Assembly: GCA_937901265.1 (NCBI GenBank)
Contig: CALCHA010000596.1
Coordinates: 1 to 9,000, forward strand
DNA from: an uncultured Phycisphaerales bacterium
GTDB taxonomy: Bacteria > Planctomycetota > Phycisphaerae > WQYP01
Direction: 5' to 3'
DNA length: 9,000 nt
Of this stretch, positions 4,928-9,000 are shown piece by piece; the stretch's first letter is position 1; each line of letters starts with the position of its first letter. The translations under genes were made by a program, and so were the position numbers. Under the pieces are notes generated by a model. The model was not told the DNA's origin and did no database searches. It was given only the letters and a program-made list of their open reading frames with translations.

Positions 4928-5842
4928 TCACGGGGTCCTGGCGCTTTCGCCGACGGCGCGGAACAGCACTTCGCGGCCGCTGCGGTCATCGCGGGGGTTG
5001 CGTCGGTCGGTCCAGGTCTTGCGAGCTTCCTCGATCACGGGTCGCCCGCTTTCTTTTTCGATGCGCTGGCGGGTCTCGGCGACGACCCGGCCGGCGGCGA
5101 TCATGTCGCGCTCGAGTTCGTCCATTCGGCGGCTGCCGCGGGCGCGGTGGAGGGTGGCTGCGACGGTTTCGCCGAGGCTGACCAGGGCGAGTTCGAGGTC
5201 AGTCATGTGGTCGCGAAGGGTTTCGCGTCCGACCAGCCGTTTGAGTTGGCGATAGGCCTCCACATCCACGCCGAAGGCGTCCTGGAAGAGGGCGTTGGTG
5301 AGGCGGCGGAAGTCGTCGCTGCCGTCGGCTCCGCGCTTGTGCCATTCGCCGACGAGTTCGGCGCGGGCGGCAATGGAGCGCATGCGCTGATCGACCCATT
5401 GGCGGGGGTATCCACGGCGTTCGTATTCGCGGCGAGCGCGAGCGACGGCGAGTTCGGGGTTGTCGGCCTCGTCGACGCGCGACGCCCCGCAGGCGGCCAA
5501 CCATTGACGGACGGCACCGCTGCGCGGACTCTCGATCATCTGGAGCAAACGCAGGACGCCTTCGAGATCGGCGGCGAGCATGAGCTCTTCGGGCTCATCA
5601 CCATCGGCCCCGGTCATGGGCACGCGGAGGCAGAGGTCCAGGACGCCGGGATCGCGCTGGAGGAGGTTCTGCCATGCGGTCGCGGCCAAAGCGGGATCGG
5701 TGGCGGCGGCCACGACGTCGAGGACTGCGTAAAACGTTCGCCCTTCCACCGCCGCGCGGCGCACACCCTCGCTCTCCAGGGCCGCCAGGATTACCGGCCG
5801 CCGCACCCCGCGGCCTTCGCGTCCCATGCGTTTAATAACCAT
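4928..5842 (-). CDS. BRO-N domain protein, DinD/phage-antirepressor family
   Basis: A 304-residue cytosolic protein of the family often annotated as BRO-family/phage antirepressor, related to DNA-damage-inducible DinD. The N-terminal BRO-N fold covers about residues 25-120: TFYAVLDVVAAATDP (36-50), AWQNL (56-60), then the DLEGVLRLLQMIESPRSGAV (92-111) and RQWLAACG (112-119) segments. The C-terminal family block follows: NPELAVARAR (128-137), YPRQWVDQRM (145-154), ELVGEWHKRG (162-171), LTNALFQDAFGV (181-192), ETLRDHMTDLELALVSLGE (207-225), and a charged helix to about 270. BRO-N domains bind DNA in baculovirus Bro proteins; DinD inhibits RecA filament activity in E. coli. Which role applies here is unknown. 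The ATG at 5842 has GGAGG 7 bases upstream; an open frame from a TTG at 5881 lacks this. No phage genes flank it, so it may be a domesticated or orphan copy. Confidence 0.87.
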   Translation of the reverse strand: MVIKRMGREGRGVRRPVILAALESEGVRRAAVEGRTFYAVLDVVAAATDPALAATAWQNLLQRDPGVLDLCLRVPMTGADGDEPEELMLAADLEGVLRLLQMIESPRSGAVRQWLAACGASRVDEADNPELAVARARREYERRGYPRQWVDQRMRSIAARAELVGEWHKRGADGSDDFRRLTNALFQDAFGVDVEAYRQLKRLVGRETLRDHMTDLELALVSLGETVAATLHRARGSRRMDELERDMIAAGRVVAETRQRIEKESGRPVIEEARKTWTDRRNPRDDRSGREVLFRAVGESARTP

Positions 5843-5896
5843 CACCGGCCCTCCAATCCATGAGGACAAAATTAGGGGCAACTCTCATCGGTTGGA

Positions 5897-5922
5897 ATTA
5901 TAGGCGCGCATGGATACGTCAA
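5897..5922 (-). promoter_or_regulatory. putative sigma70-like promoter of the BRO-N gene
   Basis: The minus strand reads TTGACG (5922-5917), 14 bases, then a perfect TATAAT (5902-5897). Both boxes are near-consensus, but the 14-base spacer is shorter than the usual 16-18, so activity may be low or need an activator. Transcription would start at about 5890, giving a leader of roughly 45 bases to the ATG at 5842. Confidence 0.5.
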
Positions 5923-5940
5923 CGCCAGCAAAATCCCTGC

Positions 5941-5972
5941 AAAAAAAGAAATGGGCCACCGGGGGGCAGCCC
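5941..5972 (-). terminator. intrinsic terminator of tatA
   Basis: The minus strand shows GGGCTGCC (5972-5965), loop CCCC, GGTGGCCC (5960-5953), an 8-bp stem with two wobble pairs. The tail ATTTCTTTTTTT follows (5952-5941). It begins 38 bases after the tatA stop and ends before the BRO-N promoter, so the two genes are separate transcription units. Confidence 0.9.
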
Positions 5973-6009
5973 ATCGCTGGTTGATTCATTTCCCGTCCCC
6001 CGCGCCGGG

Positions 6010-6279
6010 TCACGGCTCATCGCTGCTGCTGGCGATCTGCTTGACGGGCCGGGCGGGACGCGATTCGATGCGGCGCGGCGTCTCGGCTTCGTCATTGACG
6101 GCCTTGTTCACATCTTCGGTGGAGGCGTTGAGGCCCTTCTTGAATTCCACGATGGTGCGGCCGAGGCTCTTGCCCATCTCGGGCAAGCGCCGTCCGAAAA
6201 GCAGGATTCCGACGAGCCCCAGAGCCAGAAGCTCAACAGGATTCAGGTTAAAGAACGCCAGCGGCATGAGTACGGTCAT
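6010..6279 (-). CDS. tatA: Sec-independent protein translocase subunit TatA
   Basis: An 89-residue TatA/Hcf106-type inner-membrane protein of the twin-arginine translocase, which moves folded proteins across the cytoplasmic membrane with TatC. The layout is typical. A short N-terminus precedes one transmembrane helix (about residues 11-28, NPVELLALGLVGILLFG). Next come the F28-G29 hinge and the amphipathic helix RRLPEMGKSLGRTIVEFKKGL (30-50), ending in an acidic then basic disordered tail. The ATG at 6279 was chosen because GAGGTG lies 5 bases upstream; a longer frame from 6342 would put charged residues ahead of the helix. No tatC or second tat gene is nearby. TatA is preferred over TatB because of the short length. 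It stands alone between its own promoter candidate (6346-6374) and a strong terminator. Confidence 0.92.
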   Translation of the reverse strand: MTVLMPLAFFNLNPVELLALGLVGILLFGRRLPEMGKSLGRTIVEFKKGLNASTEDVNKAVNDEAETPRRIESRPARPVKQIASSSDEP

Positions 6280-6345
6280 GAGAGCACCTCGATTGCAGGT
6301 CACACCAGGCAAAACGCCCGAGGGCAGCCTTTGTTTCAACACACC

Positions 6346-6374
6346 ATCCTAGCCCCCGCGCCAGCGCGATGCAA
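6346..6374 (-). promoter_or_regulatory. putative promoter of tatA
   Basis: On the minus strand TTGCAT (6374-6369), a 17-base spacer and TAGGAT (6351-6346) have ideal spacing, with three and four consensus bases. Transcription would start at about 6339, giving a leader of roughly 60 bases. Confidence 0.4.
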
Positions 6375-6427
6375 TTGGCCAGCGGGGCAAAAGAGGGAGA
6401 GGAGGGCGGCGATTTTACGTTTCGATG

Positions 6428-6455
6428 TTGCCACGCTTCCGGGGGCGGGGATAAT
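6428..6455 (+). promoter_or_regulatory. sigma70-like promoter of the two lipoprotein genes
   Basis: TTGCCA (6428-6433), a 16-base spacer, then GATAAT (6450-6455). Each box matches five of six consensus bases. Transcription would start at about 6462, just before the GGAGGG ribosome binding site at 6468. This is the best promoter in the window. Confidence 0.65.
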
Positions 6456-6479
6456 GGCATGGGTATTGGAGGGTTCGCC

Positions 6480-6668
6480 ATGAAGTTTGCAAGGTCGGTA
6501 AGGGTGTTTTGCGGCCTTATGGTCGCTGGGGCGGGGATTTTGCTGTCGGCGTGCGCGGAGACCCAGACGGTGACGCCGACGCCGATGGGTCAACTGCAGA
6601 CGCCGACGACCCCCTACATCACCAGCGGGAGCGTCCACAGCGGCGCCGCCAAAACGATGAATCGCTAA
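6480..6668 (+). CDS. small lipoprotein, 62 aa
   Basis: No family is recognised beyond being a lipoprotein. The 62 residues begin with a basic n-region (MKFARSVR), a hydrophobic h-region, and a lipobox LLSAC with the lipidated Cys at residue 25. The mature part is only 38 residues, rich in T, P, S and Q, with no predicted fold. Residue +2 is Ala, so by the E. coli rule it would be sent on to the outer membrane. The ATG at 6480 has GGAGGG 6 bases upstream; a frame that opens at 6369 lacks start signals. It is first in a two-gene unit: the next lipoprotein starts 14 bases after its stop. Its exporter (Lol genes) lies directly downstream on the other strand. Confidence 0.8.
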   Translation: MKFARSVRVFCGLMVAGAGILLSACAETQTVTPTPMGQLQTPTTPYITSGSVHSGAAKTMNR

Positions 6669-6682
6669 CCGGGAGCCTGCCC

Positions 6683-6850
6683 ATGCGTCTGCTTTTGAGT
6701 TTGATGGTGCTGCTGTCGCTGATTTCGTTCGGGGGCTGCAACACGACGCCGAAACCGCATCCGAAGGTGGAACCTGCGCCGACGAACGGCATCAATAACC
6801 TCAACATGGCACCGCCGGTCGACACCAACGGCCGCATCAATCGCTTTTAG
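6683..6850 (+). CDS. small lipoprotein, 55 aa
   Basis: A second tiny lipoprotein, not assignable to a family. The signal MRLLLSLMVLLSLISFGGC has the Cys at residue 19; the lipobox FGGC is slightly unusual, with Phe at -3. The mature 36-37 residues are P-, N- and K-rich and probably disordered. Residue +2 is Asn. The ATG at 6683 has GGGAG 7 bases upstream. It is only 14 bases after the preceding lipoprotein gene and is probably cotranscribed from the promoter at 6428-6455. Its length, layout and C-terminal Asn-Arg resemble those of its neighbour, but the sequences do not align clearly, so duplication is not proven. Its TAG overlaps the TAA of the convergent ATPase gene. Confidence 0.72.
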   Translation: MRLLLSLMVLLSLISFGGCNTTPKPHPKVEPAPTNGINNLNMAPPVDTNGRINRF

Positions 6851-7632
6851 GGGGTGGGGCGCGCGTGGCGCAGATCGTCGACGATTCGTCCATCGTCGAG
6901 CGTGATGACGCGGTGAGCGCGCTCGGCCATGTGGGGATCGTGGGTGACCATGAGGATGGTGCGGTCGCCGGCGGCGGCGATTTCCTCAAAGAGTTGGGCG
7001 ACGTTCTGCGAGTTGGTTTTGTCGAGGTTCCCGGTGGGCTCGTCGGCGAGGACGATGTCGGGGTCGTTGGCGAGGGCCCGGGCGATGGCGACGCGTTGCT
7101 GTTCGCCGCCGGAGAGATCGGTGGTGAGCCGCTGGCATTTGCTTGCGAGGCCGACGCGATCGAGGAGTTCCCGAGCGCGGGCGGAGGCTTCGCGGCGGGA
7201 GCGTTTTCCGAGCTTGAGCATGGGGAGCAGGACGTTTTCCATGGCGGTGAATTCGGGGAGGAGGAAATGGAACTGAAAGACGAAGCCGAGGGCCTTGTTG
7301 CGGACCGCGGTGAGGGTGGCATCGGACATTCTGGAGAGGGCGTCGCCATGGATGAAGATCTCCCCATGGTCGGCGCGGTCGAGGCCGCCGAGGAGGTAGA
7401 GGAGGGTGGACTTGCCGGACCCGGAGGCTCCGACGATGGAGACGAACTCGCCGCGGTGAATGTCGAGGTCGATGCCTTTGAGGACGAGGGACTGGTTGGA
7501 GGCGTTGCTGCCGACGACGCGGACGAGCTGGCGGGCGGCGAGGAGGGTGCCATCCGGGGGCGGAAGGATGGGCTGCCAGACGTGGTTGGGAAGGTCGGCG
7601 GGGGTGAGGAGATCGGCAGAGGAAACAGTCAC
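6847..7632 (-). CDS. lolD: ABC transporter ATPase, LolD-like
   Basis: A 261-residue ATPase of the LolD/MacB/FtsE group. It would power extraction of lipoproteins from the inner membrane together with the FtsX-like permease at 8190-9000. All motifs are intact: Walker A GASGSGKST (68-76), Q-loop Q120 in the FVFQFHFLLPEF stretch, signature LSGGEQQR (173-180), Walker B IVLADEP with E198, D-loop, and H231 in VTHD. LLPEFTAMENV is typical of LolD-type proteins. An unusual N-terminal extension of about 30 residues (PADLPNHVWQPILPPPDG) precedes the first strand. The GTG at 7632 was chosen because GGGAGGG lies 4 bases upstream and because it forms a GTGA overlap with the preceding gene's stop, suggesting translational coupling. 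LolD is preferred over MacB because of the permease context; the exact substrate is inferred. Confidence 0.88.
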   Translation of the reverse strand: MTVSSADLLTPADLPNHVWQPILPPPDGTLLAARQLVRVVGSNASNQSLVLKGIDLDIHRGEFVSIVGASGSGKSTLLYLLGGLDRADHGEIFIHGDALSRMSDATLTAVRNKALGFVFQFHFLLPEFTAMENVLLPMLKLGKRSRREASARARELLDRVGLASKCQRLTTDLSGGEQQRVAIARALANDPDIVLADEPTGNLDKTNSQNVAQLFEEIAAAGDRTILMVTHDPHMAERAHRVITLDDGRIVDDLRHARPTP

Positions 7633-8144
7633 GAATCCCTCCCGGCGAGCGGGCAGGTGGCGGCGACGCGCTGGCGCATGTCGGCCCGTTCGGTGAGGTA
7701 GCGTTCCAGATCGCGGAAGGGTGCTTCGCGGGTGAAGCCGCGGGCACAGGCAGCGATGTCGGGCTCGCGGAAGCCGAAGAAACCGCGAGGCATGGGGACC
7801 TTCTCGGCAGCGGACGCGCCGACCTGCGTCGCCTTGATGGTGGAAAATTCCAGTCGTGCGAAGCGCATGGCGATGGAGAACTCCTCATCGTGATAAAGGA
7901 TTTCGCCGGCGCAGACGCGGCAGCAAAGATCGCGTCCGCCACGGGTGTAGAAGCTCGTGGGACTGCAGGCCAGGGCGATGGCGGTTTCGGTGAGGTGGCA
8001 GCCGACGGGCGCGCGGGCGAAATTGCGGAAGTTGAAAGCCACGAGCTGGCGGAAGCGGGGGAAGGCGCAGGGGCAGCCGGCGAAGCGGTAAACGGCGAAG
8101 ACGCGATCGAACAACTGGCGGCACTGGTCCATCATGTCGGGCAT
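7629..8144 (-). CDS. cysteine-rich protein of unknown function in the Lol operon, 171 aa
   Basis: I do not recognise this protein. It is real by context: it lies between the permease (45 bases upstream) and the ATPase (4-base GTGA overlap) on the same strand. The ATG at 8144 has AAGGG 7 bases upstream; a GTG at 8177 is possible but has no such signal. It has no signal peptide or membrane helix and should be cytosolic. Ten cysteines occur at 8, 24, 26, 49, 60, 74, 75, 78, 133 and 164. The cluster RDLCCRVCAGE (71-81), followed by a YHDEE stretch, and the earlier GCPC (23-26) suggest a zinc- or redox-binding site. Many basic residues and a conserved-looking middle (SPTSFYTRGG) are present. No catalytic motif is assignable. 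Confidence 0.7.
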   Translation of the reverse strand: MPDMMDQCRQLFDRVFAVYRFAGCPCAFPRFRQLVAFNFRNFARAPVGCHLTETAIALACSPTSFYTRGGRDLCCRVCAGEILYHDEEFSIAMRFARLEFSTIKATQVGASAAEKVPMPRGFFGFREPDIAACARGFTREAPFRDLERYLTERADMRQRVAATCPLAGRDS

Positions 8145-8189
8145 GGGGCAACCCTTTGAAGAACGGCGGTCCGCCACGGTCCGGGGCGA

Positions 8190-9000
8190 TCAGTGGCGAC
8201 CGCGGAGAATCTCGACGGGATTAAACCGCGCCGCCCGATTGGCAGGCAAGGCGGCGGCGAGAAGCGTGATGGTCAGGGCGGCGACCGCGGCGGTGAGGTA
8301 GTCGGCCGGGCGCTCGGCCATGAGGATGCCCTGCGATTTGACGATGCCCTCGACGGGGAAGCGAAGCTGGCGGATGGCGAGCACGACGAGTTTGGCGACG
8401 ACCGTGCCGGCGAGTGCCCCGACGATGCCGATGAGCAGGCCCTGCATCATGAAGCTGTTGCGAATGTCGGCGCGGGTGAGCCCATAGCTGCGCATGATGG
8501 CGATGTCGTTGACCTTTTCCATGACGCTCATGGTGAGGATGTTGAACACGCCGAAGGCGGCGACCACGAGGATGGCACCGGCGATGATGAGGGTGATGGC
8601 CTGCTGGACGACGAAGATGGAGAGGAAGTTCTGGTTGGCCTCCTGCCAGCTCTCGGTTTTCTGCCCGGTGATTTCCTCAATCTGGGCGGCCAGCGCGCGG
8701 GCCTTTTCGGGGTCGTCGCCTTTCACGGTGATCTCGGTGACGATGTTCTGCTTGTCGAGGAGCACCTGGGCATCGCGCAGAAGCATATAGGCGCGGCTCT
8801 GGTCGACGGCGGTGATCCCGGTGGAAAAGATGCCGACGACGCGGGCGCTGGTTCGTGCGCCCGCAGGTCCGGTGGCGAGGAGGGGGTCGGGGAGGTTGGC
8901 GCCGAGCTGGCGGGCGAGGCCGTCACCGAGGAGGATGCCGTTGGCAGTGGAGCGGGGTCGTTGGAATCGATTTTTGGAGCCTTCGAGGAGCTTGCTGCCG
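8190..9000 (-). CDS. ABC transporter permease, LolC/LolE (FtsX) family, C-terminal part
   Basis: The reading frame is open to the window edge, so the N-terminus is missing; about 269 residues are visible. The first visible part (8785-9000) is the end of the periplasmic domain, with ANGILLGDGLARQLG and VVGIFSTGI segments typical of LolC/E. Three transmembrane helices follow at about 8618-8538, 8453-8373 and 8300-8238. The FtsX-family loop after the first one is clear: FNILTMSVMEKVNDIAIMRSYGLTRADIRNSF, split around 8546-8450. The chain ends in PVEILRGRH, the usual family ending. It would form the membrane part of the lipoprotein-releasing complex with the ATPase at 6847-7632. LolC versus LolE cannot be decided, and if it is the only permease it probably works as a homodimer. 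It is the most upstream visible gene of the operon. Confidence 0.9.
   Translation of the reverse strand, partial: GSKLLEGSKNRFQRPRSTANGILLGDGLARQLGANLPDPLLATGPAGARTSARVVGIFSTGITAVDQSRAYMLLRDAQVLLDKQNIVTEITVKGDDPEKARALAAQIEEITGQKTESWQEANQNFLSIFVVQQAITLIIAGAILVVAAFGVFNILTMSVMEKVNDIAIMRSYGLTRADIRNSFMMQGLLIGIVGALAGTVVAKLVVLAIRQLRFPVEGIVKSQGILMAERPADYLTAAVAALTITLLAAALPANRAARFNPVEILRGRH

Noticed and set aside
4892..5863. 323-residue plus-strand open frame
   Set aside because: It is antisense to the BRO-N gene. The minus frame carries the conserved ETLRDHMTDLELAL block and a good ribosome binding site.
6283..6297. ACCT/AGGT pairing that would mask the tatA ribosome binding site
   Set aside because: Only four base pairs with a seven-base loop; too weak to call a regulatory structure.
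6865..7701. 278-residue acidic plus-strand open frame
   Set aside because: It is antisense to the ATPase gene, whose Walker and signature motifs are intact on the minus strand.

Overview
The window looks like chromosomal DNA of a high-GC, Gram-negative-type bacterium. A member of the Planctomycetota is the best guess. The pointers are a LolCDE-type lipoprotein exporter beside two tiny lipoproteins, a TatA, an EboC-like UbiA protein, a TssB-TssC sheath fusion, and intergenic palindromes with a GGCATCCTGCC core of a kind I recall from planctomycete and verrucomicrobial genomes. The taxonomic guess rests on family resemblance and memory, not on a search. I see no rRNA, tRNA, CRISPR array, transposase or phage structural genes.

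Left part (1-2516). A 60-residue single-span membrane protein (+) is preceded by a terminator-like hairpin. It converges on a cytidine/guanine-deaminase-family enzyme (-). Upstream of the deaminase on the same strand lies a 99-residue, aromatic-free hydrophilic protein (-). A strong intrinsic terminator separates the two, and its U-tract almost touches the deaminase ribosome binding site. Divergent from the hydrophilic gene is a UbiA/EboC-like prenyltransferase (+), perhaps translated from a leaderless mRNA.

Middle part (2518-5842). The largest gene (-) is a fusion of a T6SS-type small sheath subunit (TssB/VipA) with a shortened large subunit (TssC/VipB). Ahead of the fusion sits a disordered N-terminal tail carrying twelve DPF motifs in an almost regular 9-10-residue repeat. 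No other T6SS gene is visible in the window. A roughly 400-bp gap follows, holding two tandem copies and one inverted copy of a 27-bp palindromic repeat. Beyond it is a BRO-N/DinD-like antirepressor-family gene (-).

Right part (5941-9000). A stand-alone tatA (-) ends in a clear intrinsic terminator. Divergent from it, a good sigma70-like promoter drives two small lipoprotein genes (+). These run stop-to-stop, with overlapping stop codons, into a Lol-type operon (-): an FtsX/LolC-E permease cut by the window edge, then an unrecognised cysteine-rich protein, then a LolD-like ATPase joined to it by a GTGA overlap. The likely joint theme here is protein and lipoprotein export across a Gram-negative envelope.

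The strongest candidate for something undescribed is the DPF-repeat TssB-TssC fusion protein.
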